From: Zantedeschia hybrid cultivar
Taxonomy: Eukaryota; Streptophyta; Magnoliopsida; Alismatales; Araceae
Assembly (NCBI GenBank): GCA_030544215.1
Contig: JARZZO010000011.1
Location: 50,031,587-50,095,586 of the forward strand
DNA length: 64,000 nt
Direction of reading: 5' to 3'
Under the pieces are notes generated by a model. That model had not been told where the DNA came from. It did not search any database and saw nothing but the letters and a program-made list of their open reading frames with translations. Position numbers and translations under genes: made by a program. Of the stretch, positions 22,190 through 33,137 are shown piece after piece (the stretch's first letter is position 1; every line of letters begins with the position of its first letter).

Positions 22190-24944
22190 ATGGAGAAGGG
22201 GCAATCGAGCAAAGCCGTTGCGAAATGGCGACGAACTTCTCCTCTTGCGATCGTGGTAGCGGAGGAAGTCCCTGAAGCGGCGCCGGCCGATGAGAACCTT
22301 GCGGCGGTGACGGCTTTCTTGGACGAAGAAGAGGCTCCCCCCGCGGCGGCGGGTGAAGAAGAAGAGGCGGAGGGCGGCCCCCACCTGGTAAGCTTTCTGT
22401 AGATGTATTTTGTGTGGAAATTAGGCAAAGAAAGGGAGGTTAGAGGACCTCGGATCTGTGTGTTGAATGGTGTCGAGACCAGTTGACGCCTTTCAAAGAG
22501 CATCCTCCATGTCCGACGCCATTCAAACAAAGTATTTTTATTTTTAGTGCCCATTAATTGATGAAACTTGTTGAATTATTTGCAGGGGACAATGAGGGCC
22601 AGGATATCATGGGATTTGGTCATCGGTGCCTACCGTGGCCTGCCCGACTTCCAAAAGGTGCGGCTGCACCGGATGGGATTTGGAGAGATCCTGGATATCG
22701 AGCCCTTCTGGCTCGATTTGGTACTTCTACAGGCATTGTGTGAGCGATGGCATGCGGAGAGTCGGGCATTCCTAATGCCCTGGGGACATATGGTCCCTAG
22801 CCTAGAGGATGTGGCGACAATCACCGGCCTACACGTGGAGGGCCGGGCAGTGAGTGGGGCTACATACCTTGATTACCGTGGATTAGCGGAGAGTCTCCTT
22901 GGCATTGAGGTTTCCAGTTTAGAGAGGGAGTCTAGGCCCGTGCTTAGGGTAGAGGTAGAGGCAGCCTTAGGGTTAGAGGAGCCCATACGACGATCAAATG
23001 AAACCCGTAAGGCCTTTAGAGAAAGATTGGCTAGGTCAGCCTCCACAATGTATTGTAGTGATCCGAGTCAAGAGGAAGAGGTAGACAGGCAGCTCCGAGT
23101 CTTCCTAGTCTTTTTCTTTGGGTCGGTTACTCTTCGGCACGAAGGGTGACCATATACATTGTAGATTCCTGGGTCTGTTAGATGACCTAGACCATCTCCA
23201 TGAGTATGCTTGGGGTGCGGCCCTCCTGGTCCACCTTTTTGCAGATCTTTCCGTGGTCACGCCGGACCACGAGACCACCATCAGCGGCTTCTCGCTGTTC
23301 CTTCAAGTACAAATCATTTCAATTATTGTTTATTTGTGCATATGAATGAAATGATGTTTTTCTAACTTATATGTGCATGTATGTAGGTGTGGAGTTATCT
23401 TTATTTTCCACTCGGCCGGGCGAGGATTGTGAGACCCGACGTTGTCCCGTTGGCCCGCCGATGGCAGCCAATTGTGGACACGACTCCCCAGTACCACCAG
23501 CTGACGGTCGTCCGCCGTTAGTTCCTTAATTATCCTGAGCTACTAGTGAGTTTCAATTTAATTGTCCATTTATTCAATTTTATTCATTAAATGCAATCTT
23601 TCATTTATTAAATACAATCTAACTTATATGTATGCAGGTGATATGGCGCCCTTACTTGGGCATGGGTGAGGCAGGCCAGCCGTGGGTGACCGCTGGTTGG
23701 AGGAGGTTCGGACCGCAGGTGTGAGTTCACTGCCTCAACGAGATCGAGCCGCTCCGCCTCCGCCTCGTGATGCGGACTCTCGGCCTCCACCAAGAGTGGG
23801 TAGATGAGGCGGTCCCGGAGGGTATCGAGCGTTCGATGAGGGGGAAGCAAGCCCTCACTGACTAGCAGGCGAAGTTCCCCGAGTAGTATGAAGATTGGCA
23901 CCATCGAGGTGAGCAGTACCGGACACACTACGTCGATCAGCTATGGCTCCTCCGTCTGCTAGATGTAAGTATGCACTTATGCGTCTTTCATTTTGATTAT
24001 TATCTTCTTTTAAATTTGTGAATGAATGTATGTATGTATGTTATGCAGGATGCGCGTGAGACGACCATCATCGACCTCCGGGCCCGCCTACAGGATGCGA
24101 AGGCGTAGCTCGAGCAAGTTCAGAAGGAGATGTTTGATCTGGTATGTATGAATGCATGTTTATGAATGTTTATTTTGATTAGTTATTTTATTTTGACGTT
24201 TAGCTGCTGACGGTTGTCCTCTTGGTGCAGCGTACTGTCTACACTCAGGCGGCTCCTCCTCCTTTTGCCGGGGCTTCATCATCTTCTGCCCCGTCCGCTG
24301 CTCATGAGGCTGCCTTTGCTGATCTTCAGAGTCAGCTTGCGTCTGCCATCCACCGGGCTTCCCAGGCTGAGGAGGATGCGATGGCTGGGGTAAGTCTTCA
24401 ACTTGCTTTTCTTCACCTTTGCACAATGCATTTGCTTGTATTTGATTGGTTGATCAAACTGTGATAACTTTTGTTGCAGGTTCAGGAGCTTCAGCAAGCT
24501 CTCGAGCAGAGGGATGCCGAGCTAGCTCAAGCTTGGAGTTCGGTTGCCCGAGTGGCAGAGTTGGAGGCTCAGGTAGCGCGCCTCTCCACTGGCGATGTTG
24601 CACGACTCCAGATTCGTCTGGAGACCTTGACGGAGGAGAGGGACCGCGACTGGGGGCAGATGATGGCAGAGATCCAGCGGTTGTAGGATTGGATGGAGGG
24701 TCTCCAGGGTCGTCTTTCCGTGGTGGAGCACGAGCGCCGGAGCGTGGAAGAACGATATCAACGCGCTTGCCAGCGAGCGATAGATTGCGGCCAAGCGAGC
24801 GTCTTCACTGCGAGTGTCGCCATATCATCTAGCCAGGTAGGACCAAACGCCATGGGACCGCCACCGCCTCCGACTTGTGGGCCAGAGGGACCTGACGAGG
24901 CTCAGAGTCAGCTCGATGAGGGCACTGGGGAGAGTCAGCCTTGA
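22190..24944 (+). pseudogene. Multi-exon plant mobile domain gene with coiled-coil tail, antisense gene 2 of element C (decayed)
   Basis: Predicted exons: 22190-22387 (acidic, 66 codons), 22586-23306, 23387-23545, 23638-23964, 24049-24141, 24231-24389 and 24480-24944, all with GT donors and AG acceptors. Exon 2 codes the PMD core: RISWDLV, LQALCERWHAESRAFLMPW, then PSLEDVATITGL. It continues after a frameshift near 23115 into LDDLDHLHEYAWGAALLVHLF, and exon 3 opens VWSYLYFPLGR. Exons 5-7 code a Glu/Gln/Arg-rich heptad-like region (LQSQLASAIHRASQ, VQELQQALEQRDAEL) that is likely coiled coil. Stops at 23519-23521 (TAG), several in exon 4, one in exon 5 and one at 24684-24686 (TAG) show decay. 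The first intron has the same phase and place as in E1 gene 2. Exon ends are eye predictions. Confidence 0.75.
22463..22496. repeat. GCGTC-type palindrome inside intron 1 of PMD gene 2 (element C)
   Basis: TTGAATGGTGTC and GACGCCTTTCAA pair with two mismatches. A second, weaker copy follows to about 22527. E1 has palindromes of another sequence in the same intron. Confidence 0.65.
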
Positions 24945-25866
24945 TGGTTGTTTATCATGTATTCTCTTTCTTTTGTGAGTCCTAATGTCGATGGTCTCAG
25001 ACATGTGTACATGACACCTTTTAATGATATACATGAAACTTCTGTCTTCAGATTTGTGCTTTGTGTGGATCCTTCTTCAATCATGCCCTGTTCATCACTT
25101 AACAAACAAGTTAAGCATCTATTTAGGCTTAACCCCTTACCCAGTTAAGTAACTGATTACTTGATCCTATCCTTGGTGGAAGGGTCAAGGGGCGAAGCCT
25201 TTATTAATGAAGGTAAAAGAAATAATTGAAGGAAATAACAAAGTAAAATGCAACATGCAAGCAGGCAGATGCTCACTAGAAATAAAAGAAATGCAACATA
25301 CATGATGTGACAAACATATACTAATTGAAATATTTTTGGCTTGCAATTACAATTGTGCTTTTGAAAGATCCATTTTTTTGTGCTTTTGAAACATTCAATT
25401 TTTTTTGTGCTTTTGAAATATTCATTTTTTTTGTACTTTTGCAATATTCATTTTTTTTTCTGCTTTTGAAATATTCATTTTTTTTTGTGCTTTTGATTTT
25501 TTTTTTTTTTTGTACTTTTGAAATATTCATTTTTTTTTGTGCTTTCGAATAAGACTTAAACTAAAAGACCAGCATAGTATTTAGATCAAAAGAGCATATT
25601 CATTTATTAACTTAATTTCCAAATTGTTCTTCAATAATCTAACTTAAAACTCATCGTGCTTGAGTTGTGTGCTTGTTCGTGATCCTATTCGATAGTCTGA
25701 CCCTTAGTCGACCTAGGCCATTCCTTAAGTTTGGAGTACGCCTCTTTAGCAAGAAGAGAAGAATTTGTCTAGAAAGCCCGCAAGAGGGTTCTGGAGACCT
25801 AAAAAGATGTCCCTCCTTTACCTCTAATATATGTTGGGGTTCGGTCGTTTTCACTTTACGGGGTAT
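24945..25866. other. Non-coding interval with a T-rich tandem repeat
   Basis: No gene is seen. 25352-25552 holds about seven degenerate copies of a ~26-bp unit (TGCTTTTGAAATATTCATT plus a T run). The junction between element C (PMD part) and B1 must lie in this interval, but no clear boundary is visible. Confidence 0.6.
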
Positions 25867-26271
25867 TTATTGACCTTGCGCTTCTCTTTCTTTTGATTTT
25901 GTGGCCTTTTGGTGTAACGTTTGTAATGTGATGACCTTTGACTTTGTATTGGCTTTTTGCCTCTTTTCCTTTACTTTTGTGTAGCGGGTCTCCCCTTTTT
26001 TTTTTTTATGACGGCTTCCCTCTCCTTTAGAGAGATAGTAGGCTGCCCTCTCATTTCCTTCTTCATCCTCTTGTGCTAGGACAGTCCCCACCGTATCATC
26101 CAGGACAGAAATGTATAGTATCAATGGTTTGCCCGGAGATGGTGGTCTCAAAACAGGAGGACTTGCCAAATAATTCTTCAGTCCATCGAACGCCTCATGA
26201 CACTTATCATCCCAATTGAATTTGACTCCTGGCTTGGTAAGCTCGTAGAACGGCTTACACCTTTATGAGTG
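25867..26271 (-). pseudogene. B1 RNase H fragment
   Basis: After the RT end and a stop/frameshift region, the minus strand codes FNWDDKCHEAFDGLK-type sequence, then LILYISVLDDTVGTVLAQ and AAYYLSK, typical of Ty3/gypsy RNase H. It then dissolves into Lys-rich sequence; the rest of RNase H and all of integrase are missing. Confidence 0.75.
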
Positions 26272-27387
26272 CTAGGAGACAAAACGGCGAATAAACTGCA
26301 ACCTTCCGATCAATCCTCTTAATTCTTTCAAGTTCTTGAGAGGTGGTATTTCTCTAATAGCCTTTGCCTTGTTGGGATCGATCTCAATTCCCTGTTTACT
26401 GACAATGAATCCAAGTAATTTTCCTGAGGATACCCCAAATACACATTTCTTAGGGTTCATCTTAAACTGATATTCTCTTGATCTTTCTAATACTCTTGCC
26501 AGAACTTTGGCATGCTCAGCCTTAGTCTTAGATTTCACCAACAAGTCATCCACATACACTTCTAGATCGATATGCATCATGTCGTGAAATATTGCCATCA
26601 TAGTCCTCTGATAAGTGACTTCAGCATTCTTTAATCCAAAAGGCATGACGACATAACAATATGTCCCCCAAGGTGTAGCGAATGATGTCTTTTCTTGATC
26701 TTCTTCTGCCAATTTGACCTGATTATATCCCAAAAATCCATCTATAAATGATAGAATTTCATAGCCAGCTGTGTTATCGATGAGTATATCAATGTGAGGC
26801 AATGGAAAATCATCCTTAGGACACGTCCGGTTCAAATCTCGGAAGTCAATACGGATTCTGACATTTCCATCTTTCTTCATAACCGGGACTATGTTGGTCA
26901 CCCATTGCGGATAGAGGACAACTCTAATGAATTTGACTTTATGTAACCTATTGACCTCTTCCTTCATCTTCAAAGCCATTTGTGGGTGGAATCGCCTTAA
27001 CTTCTGTTTAACTGGGCTAGCTCCATCGTTTAATGTCAACCTGTGTTCTACTAGTGATGAGTCTAACCCCGGCATATCCTCATAACTCCAGGTGAAAGTG
27101 TCCTTATAATCCTTAAGAACTTGTACCATTGCCTTCTCATCCATTTCAGAAAGATTCTTGCTAACGAGGACAACCCTAGGTTCATCTTCAGTCCCTAGAT
27201 TGATCTCTTTAGTGGGTTCTTCTACGGCAGCTGAAGGTTCATCGAATCTTTTTATTCCACTGGCATATGCCTCAGCCGTGTCCTTGTCATCTTCTTCATC
27301 TTCAACAATGGGGTCTTTTTCGTATATCAATTCATACACCCCATATCCATCATTAACTGACTCATCATCTACACAATATTCTGGCAT
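26272..27387 (-). CDS. B1 reverse transcriptase domain (Tat/Ogre type)
   Basis: An open frame of 371 codons. An acidic linker (about residues 1-80) is followed by the RT: LRRFHPQMALKMKEEV, RIRIDFRDLNR, DDFPLPHIDILIDNTAG, SFIDGFLGYNQ with the first catalytic Asp, TPWGTYCYVVMPFGLKNA and EVYVDDLLVKSKT with the YVDD box. All three catalytic aspartates are present. The FRDLNRTCPKDDFPLPHID wording and the DNTAG segment are typical of the Tat/Ogre lineage. RT would copy the element RNA into DNA. The frame is not continuous with the protease upstream or the RNase H downstream, so it is a preserved domain in a dead polyprotein. Confidence 0.92.
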   Translation of the reverse strand: MPEYCVDDESVNDGYGVYELIYEKDPIVEDEEDDKDTAEAYASGIKRFDEPSAAVEEPTKEINLGTEDEPRVVLVSKNLSEMDEKAMVQVLKDYKDTFTWSYEDMPGLDSSLVEHRLTLNDGASPVKQKLRRFHPQMALKMKEEVNRLHKVKFIRVVLYPQWVTNIVPVMKKDGNVRIRIDFRDLNRTCPKDDFPLPHIDILIDNTAGYEILSFIDGFLGYNQVKLAEEDQEKTSFATPWGTYCYVVMPFGLKNAEVTYQRTMMAIFHDMMHIDLEVYVDDLLVKSKTKAEHAKVLARVLERSREYQFKMNPKKCVFGVSSGKLLGFIVSKQGIEIDPNKAKAIREIPPLKNLKELRGLIGRLQFIRRFVS

Positions 27388-28811
27388 CTAAATAGGATTA
27401 TCTAATAGCTGAGGGATCATAGAGCAAGAAAGACATTTAAATGCTAAATCCTGGAGATATCTATCTGGAATTTGTTTACCCTTAGATTTTTTAAACTTCC
27501 TAACCTGATTAACCTACCTAGAACTAGACTCCCTAACTTCGCTAGACTCCCTATCTTGACCTAATGAGGACGAAGCAGAATGAAAATTATAGGATACAGG
27601 CGGAAATACAGGAGAATCCTCCCGATGGGAGGGGCATAGTAGATCTAGAAGAGAATCTTGACCGAATGACCTGCGCGATGGGGTACAATCGGACAAGTAG
27701 GAAGTTTCCTCAACGAGGATCTGAGAGAAATTTGTTGCCAAATTGGCATTCTTTTTTATAGAAAAGATGAATTAATCATAAAATAAGAATGGATATGGAT
27801 AGGAGGAGAACAGGATGGAGGAAATGGCACCAAGGCCAAAGGATTGGAGGGATCATACAGTAGTATGTCCCAGATTAAATCATACATCCTCTCTAGATCG
27901 AGAGGAGGTTGAGGGATAAAGTCTCGTGGGGATAGGGTGATCATGATGGGCGGAGCCCGTGGAGTATTTTCAGTGATGACCCGCGACCAAGTCGGGGTCA
28001 GAAGCAGAGTGCGGAACAAGGTATGGAGTGTGAAAATGTAAGAGGGATAAGTCCCCCTCCAAAGAAGATCCATAGTATAACCAGCTTCATAGGGGTCATC
28101 TGGCTCCCCTTCATATGTTTCCTCATACAGTAGAATTCTTTTGTCAAAAATGTCACCGGGCCCTTTAATCAGCTCATCTATTTGTGGCGGCCACTTTGGT
28201 TCTGAAGGATCAAGAAATAGTCTATTCAATGCAATATACAGATCCCTTAAGTCAAACCATCTGTACCATTCACACTCAGGATCTTAGAACTTCCTCCTTT
28301 TCATTGGACACAGAGCCTCTAAGGACTAGTATGTGAGCTATTCTGAACAATGTCTGGCCAGGTCTCTTCTATATATGTCATGGAGACCAAAACAGGAAGT
28401 GATGACCACTGTGTTGTCATGACTGATCACGGGCCCCTTGACGAAATGTGTGTATAAGGTCCATGTTAAGGGGTTCCGACCTTCTTTGCATGGTATAGAC
28501 ATTGTCTCCCACACCTTCTGGCCATCTTCATTTTCTTCCTGTTGAGTAATGTCATGCTTTACTTTTCTTGGCCTATAGCCCAGGCCATTTCTAGGTGTCC
28601 TTCGGTTAACCTTGAGGGGTGTGGTTCTGCCTTGTAATTATGTGCCTAGGCCCTTTCCAGGCTGATAACCACCCTTCATCATTATTTTCCAACCAGGGGT
28701 ACTCATGCACTTCCCCTGCTTTATGGTATCTAGTGGATAAGGAGTAAGAGTGGTGGCCTTTAGAGGATCAGGCACCGGATGGTAGACCTGTAATACCGAC
28801 AGAAAAGGTTG
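27388..28811 (-). pseudogene. B1 linker between protease and RT, with a G-patch-like motif
   Basis: The minus strand near 28705-28645 codes GWKIMMKGGYQPGKGLGT, which fits the glycine pattern of a G-patch, followed at once by a stop. A further open stretch (28229-27756) codes PPQIDELIKGP, YEAGYTMDLLWRGTYP and Pro-rich text. It is Glu/Asp/Pro-rich and I do not recognise a domain. Several stops and frame changes separate it from protease and RT. A matching G-patch-like segment is present in E2 near 61500. Confidence 0.6.
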
Positions 28812-29780
28812 TCAGTGAGGTGAAGAAGTTGGCTTGATATTCAAGGAATGAGCAGTAGCAAGGATTGGCATGCTCGTAACTTTAATGATTCGTCCTTTGT
28901 AGGGAAATTTGAGGCACTGATGATTCGTAGAGTGAATCGCCTCAAGGGTTTTAATGTAAGGACGGCCCAAAATAGCATTCAAGGAAGGATCAATTTCCAA
29001 GATGTGAAATTCGACCTCGACATGACATACAGGTCCTAACTCTACTTGTAAATAGATCATTCCAAGAGGGGAACGGGTGGAGTTATCATATGCTGTAACA
29101 GAAATGGGGCTAGGCAGCCATTTTTCCTTGGGTACACCACATAATTCAAGGGTCTTCAGAGGCAGGACATTAATTGAAGCCCCCGTGTTGACCAGACATG
29201 CATCTACGACCTTCTTACAGATATTGACCGTAATACTTAAAGCCATGCTTCTGGCTGCTGGTGGTGCTAGTTCCGAGGCATGAAATAAGATAGAGGGATG
29301 ATCCCCCTGAGGAACTAGTAGTGGGGCGATCTTTTCTACCGGTACGTCTTCGTTGACCATCACTTTTTGTAAATACTCCATCAGAGCTTCATGATGGGTC
29401 TTCGATATTTTGATCAACTCAAGCACAGAAATTCGTGCCGGTGTTCTATCTAGTTGCTTCAGCAGGTCATATTGAGTGTCTAGTGCACTCTCATCGTTAT
29501 GCGCTTCCTCTGGCGGTTGTGATGGGCCGTCTCTGACTGTTGATTGAGGAAAGACCTTATTGAAGATCCTCCCACTCCGGAGTGCAAGTTCTTCAGTTGT
29601 GGAAGGTCCGGACGACAGCTTGAGCACCGTAGGGTTAGTGGATGATGTGGATGGTGTGGAGGGTTGGTATGCGGGTGATGGCGTGGGGTTAGTTGGTGAT
29701 GACATGGTACGGATGAGAGGCTTAGATGGTTGGATGGTGGAAGGGTAAGTGGTTGGTGTGGATGAAGTGGAGAATGGCAT
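28812..29780 (-). CDS. B1 gag C-terminal region and aspartic protease with altered active site
   Basis: An open frame of 322 codons. The first 100 residues are Ser/Thr/Pro-rich. A conserved block follows (TQYDLLKQLDRTPARISVLE), also found in B2 and E2, and then the retropepsin-like domain ACLVNTGASINVLP and ILGRPYI. The active-site motif normally reads D-T/S-G; here codon 29189-29187 is AAC, giving Asn, a G-to-A change on the coding strand, so the protease should be inactive. It would process the gag-pol polyprotein. The frame ends at 28812 before the G-patch region. Confidence 0.88.
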   Translation of the reverse strand: MPFSTSSTPTTYPSTIQPSKPLIRTMSSPTNPTPSPAYQPSTPSTSSTNPTVLKLSSGPSTTEELALRSGRIFNKVFPQSTVRDGPSQPPEEAHNDESALDTQYDLLKQLDRTPARISVLELIKISKTHHEALMEYLQKVMVNEDVPVEKIAPLLVPQGDHPSILFHASELAPPAARSMALSITVNICKKVVDACLVNTGASINVLPLKTLELCGVPKEKWLPSPISVTAYDNSTRSPLGMIYLQVELGPVCHVEVEFHILEIDPSLNAILGRPYIKTLEAIHSTNHQCLKFPYKGRIIKVTSMPILATAHSLNIKPTSSPH

Positions 29781-32074
29781 GCGGAGTAGTGGTTTAGATT
29801 GCTCTATGGTATCTGGGTAAGTGGTGGTGGCAATAGGTGATGTAGGGAATGGTATGCAGAGTAATGCAGAGTTTAGGTATATGGAGGGTGCGGCGTGGTG
29901 GTTGCTCAGTGGTGCTCGGAGTGTGACCCGTTGATTAAATATAGGAAGAGTCCTCTATCTTCCACTGTTGCCCTCGATTAGCCTCAGACCAGCTATTTGT
30001 CAAAATAGGGACAACTTGATTCTGGTGCTAGTGTTCCGGAAGTGGGTTTCGCATTATACCCATGTTTAGCGGTGCCGCTGCCTATGCCGGCGCTCTTCGT
30101 TGTCGTTGTTGTTGTTGTTGTTGTTGTTGTGGTCCTCTCGTCTTCAAGGCGGATATATAATTCTTCATTTCTTCCCAATCAATGCCTCCCTACTCGTTGA
30201 GATCATGAATATAATCTCGGAATTGGAAGTAGGTATCTATAGTGTGTCCAGGTTGTGTGTGGAAATAACAATACCTGGAGGTGTCGGCATTCTGGGGCCA
30301 AGCTGTTTTTTCTCTTGGCAGAACCAAAGCATTGGCTGCCATTAAAGCATTGATGATATCTGACAAGGATTCTGGAAGGACTGGATATTCTATCCTTTTC
30401 GGGCCTGGAGGCTTCCTCTGCTGATTATAATCAGCAGGAGGAGGCACATTGTGGTATGCCGGTGGTGCGCGTGGCTGGTACTGCTGCTGTTGTGGGGGCT
30501 GATACTGTAATTGCCGCTGTGGCTACTGTCGTGGCTACTGGTTCGACTGCTGTGGCCGCTGGTACTGTGGCTGTTGATACTGTGGATTTGGCTGCTGGGG
30601 TTGCTGATAATGTGGCTGCTGTTGTCTGTAACCCTGCTGGTTTAGAGGTCCATAGCCTTGTTGATTCGGAGGTCTGTAACCTTACTGGCTTGGAGGTTGT
30701 TGGGACTGATTGTTGTTCATGCTACTAACCTGCTCATGGGAGAGCGTTCCCTCAGTGGTTGGACCCATGCTAGGAGAATTTGGCACGGTTGGCTTCCGAG
30801 GTGGAGGCCTGCTAGGTCGGTGAGGATCAAAGACACTAGAGAAGGTAGCCTCCTTGAAAGCATTTTGACAATAACGCGCCCTTTCATAGAGCTCTGCCAT
30901 GCTGGTCAAGTTGTTCAGGGCGAGGACTAGTTTAAACTAAGGTGTAGCATTGGAAATCAACATCTTTACTTGCTCAGACTCAGACAGATGATCTTTAACT
31001 TTTTCTGCCATGCCCATCCATCTATCAGCAAAACTGACAAATTCCTCGTCGGGCTTCATTTTTTCTGCTATCAAATCAGTACTGGACAGAGAGGTGCAAC
31101 TCTATCCTGGTATCGTTGAATGAATTTTCGTGACACGATACCATAGTCCTCTACTTCAGATGGCTCTAAGGAAAAGAACCATTTGAGGGCTGGTCCCTCT
31201 AAGGATTTCCTAAACAAAAATGCTAACGACCTCTTGTTGTTCTGCCAGAAAAATGACCCGTACATGAACTCTTTCAAATGAGTGAAGGGGTTACTAATAC
31301 CATTGTTTTTTCAGTACATTGGCATTTCGGAGGGCGGCAAATGGAACACGAGCAGACTTGGCAGGTTAATTTCAGGTGCAGCTTTAACTCCCATCATTTT
31401 CTGAAAATTATTGAACTGCTCATCCATACGCTCTTGGGAGGTGGAGGTACATGATAGGCCTGTTGCCTAGGGTATGTGGGGCAAGGGGGGCAATCGGGTT
31501 GAGGTCCGGCAGCGCTTCCACCTTGCCCGAAGGCATTTTGATACGTTGGCGTAGGCAGTCTAGCCGGTTGCCTCGAGGAGGACAATTGTGGCCCAACTGG
31601 CCGAGAAGTTGAAACCTGAAGGCCTTCTATGGCCTGATGAATGAATGAAGCATGATGGGGAGGTGGTTGAGGAATAACAGAGGGAGCCGCAGGATTCGGC
31701 TCGGCAGACTGCATGGACGTTTTCCCCTTCAAAATAGACTGGATTGCCTCGAGCTAGTGAGGATCCAGATGGGAGGCCAGAACTCCCTGGGCGTTGACCA
31801 GATCAGATGGATTGGAAGATGAGGGCTCATTCGGGTTCATGGCCCCCTCAAAGACAGGATTAGAAACCGCATGCACGTGCGGAGGAAGATCAGCACCAGA
31901 ATAGTGTTGATCATGGACAAAAGGAGGAGGGACATGAAGGTTTCCCTCATATTCAGATGGATAAGAATGAGGATCATGGGGGGCATTAGCATCTCCCCCA
32001 TTTTCATAGTGATAATTGGATTCAAGAGGGACATTAGCATCTCCGTCATAGTTGACCATAGCTCCCGAAGCCAT
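29781..32074 (-). pseudogene. B1 gag
   Basis: The start MASGAMVNYDGDAN (ATG 32074-32072) matches B2. Parts in order: an Asn/Asp/Pro-rich N-terminus (32074-31757), a TAG at 31756-31754 shared with B2, a Pro-rich segment (31732-31450), a shift, then the gag core (31277-31071 and 31000-30682: FLFRKSLEGPALKWFFSLEP, then YERARYCQNAFK), a Gln/Pro-rich tract and the piece 30447-30190 with LSDIINALMAANAL and a C-x2-H-x4-H knuckle. The fourth knuckle ligand, Cys in B2, is Tyr here. A trinucleotide tract lies near 30100-30130. At least three frame changes make it non-functional. Confidence 0.85.
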
Positions 32075-33110
32075 GCTCAAATCCCTACATGATCGAAGTA
32101 ACATGATGTCAGATTTTTTTCAAAGATTTGTAGACAAGTTGTACAGAGATTAAGCAAACAAGTGGATGTTTAACGTTATTATAGGATTCCTTGTTGGATT
32201 ATTTGAATTCAGTTAATCACAAGTTTACTCAACGGGTAGGATTCTAGTTTCAATTCAATTTCCACTGTTATACTCTATGGCTTTCTCTCACAATGTTATA
32301 AAAATCTAACCAGGACTTCGATTAGTACAACCAGCCCAATGAACAAAGAGGAATATCTTGATTTTTGGGACTTACAGAGGTCTTTAACGCCAACCACTCT
32401 AGTCTGATCGAGGGATCGACCCAATCAGAGAGAGGTGACGACGTCAAGAAAAGTGTTCCTAAGAGAAAAGGGGGGTGTTAGCCCCAGTGCGTATGACCTG
32501 TGGCCGGGATGGCCTCTAATGCTTATTACGTAATGTGTAGTAGCAAGCAGATCAGAAATCTGAGAATTGAAGAAAAAAATAAGAAACTATTTGAATCGCG
32601 TCGCTGTTGGTCAACGCTATTCAAACATAACCTTATCTTTTCGCAGAATCTCAAGCAGCAACCAACAGAGAAAATTGTCTGAAAGGCGTCGAGTACGGAC
32701 GATGCGTTATGAAACGCGTCACTGTTCCTAGACGCTTTTCAGGTCGCAGAATCAACAATTAAGGAGGAATTTCTGGATCGATTCCTCCTCAAACAAACAA
32801 GATGAAAGCAGTAAATAATCGGCTCATGCGATTTTTTTTATTTTTTTTTATTTTAACAGGATAATTTCATCCGATAAGCAACTAAAATATCAATCAATCA
32901 CACAATCTTCTTATTACAACCACAACTTTCCAATCAATCAAACGGGGATGGCAAGATCTTGCCACAAGGGTGTGCACGCGGTGCACGTAGGAATAACAAT
33001 TAAATTAAAAACTCACCGATTGGTGAAGGCGTGTCGAGAGACACAGATGGTGCACAGAGAGTGCGCGATTGATGAAAAGTAAGAACAAAGATTAAAAGAT
33101 GGCGAGACCA
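32075..33110 (-). other. B1 5' leader with palindromes
   Basis: Non-coding, collinear with 46486-47523 of B2. It holds three GCGTC-type palindromes between about 32584 and 32741; the clearest is 32712-32741 (GAAACGCGTC / GACGCTTTTC). Confidence 0.75.
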
Positions 33111-33129
33111 AGTCCCACCGTAATCGCCA
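33111..33129 (-). other. B1 primer binding site
   Basis: The minus strand reads TGGCGATTACGGTGGGACT, 8 bases after the LTR end. It matches B2 (46467-46485) with one change and E2 (58090-58108). The tRNA is not assigned here. Confidence 0.75.
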
Positions 33130-33137
33130 AAAAGCTG

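Larger units (their letters stand above)
5217..24944 (-). mobile_element. C: old Tat-like Ty3/gypsy element with antisense PMD genes, split by Athila element A
   Basis: The parts are, in element order on the minus strand: two antisense PMD pseudogenes (24944-19938), a non-coding region, a polypurine tract (18595-18582), an LTR (18581-17968 and 6688-6017, 1286 bp in two pieces) and a gag fragment (6016-5217). The LTR is the same length and type as that of B2 (1280 bp) but clearly more diverged from it than B1 is. The purine tract shows that the LTR is a 3' LTR for the PMD-bearing part. The gag fragment on its far side implies either a tandem head-to-tail arrangement with loss of the leader, or insertion into a relative. 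The gag-pol that belongs with the PMD part is not resolved; B1 next door has closer ties to B2. Confidence 0.65.

Noticed and set aside
30456..30728. Ala/Val-rich frame at 30.5-30.7 kb
   Set aside because: It is the opposite strand of the Gln/Pro-rich gag tract of B1, a shadow frame.
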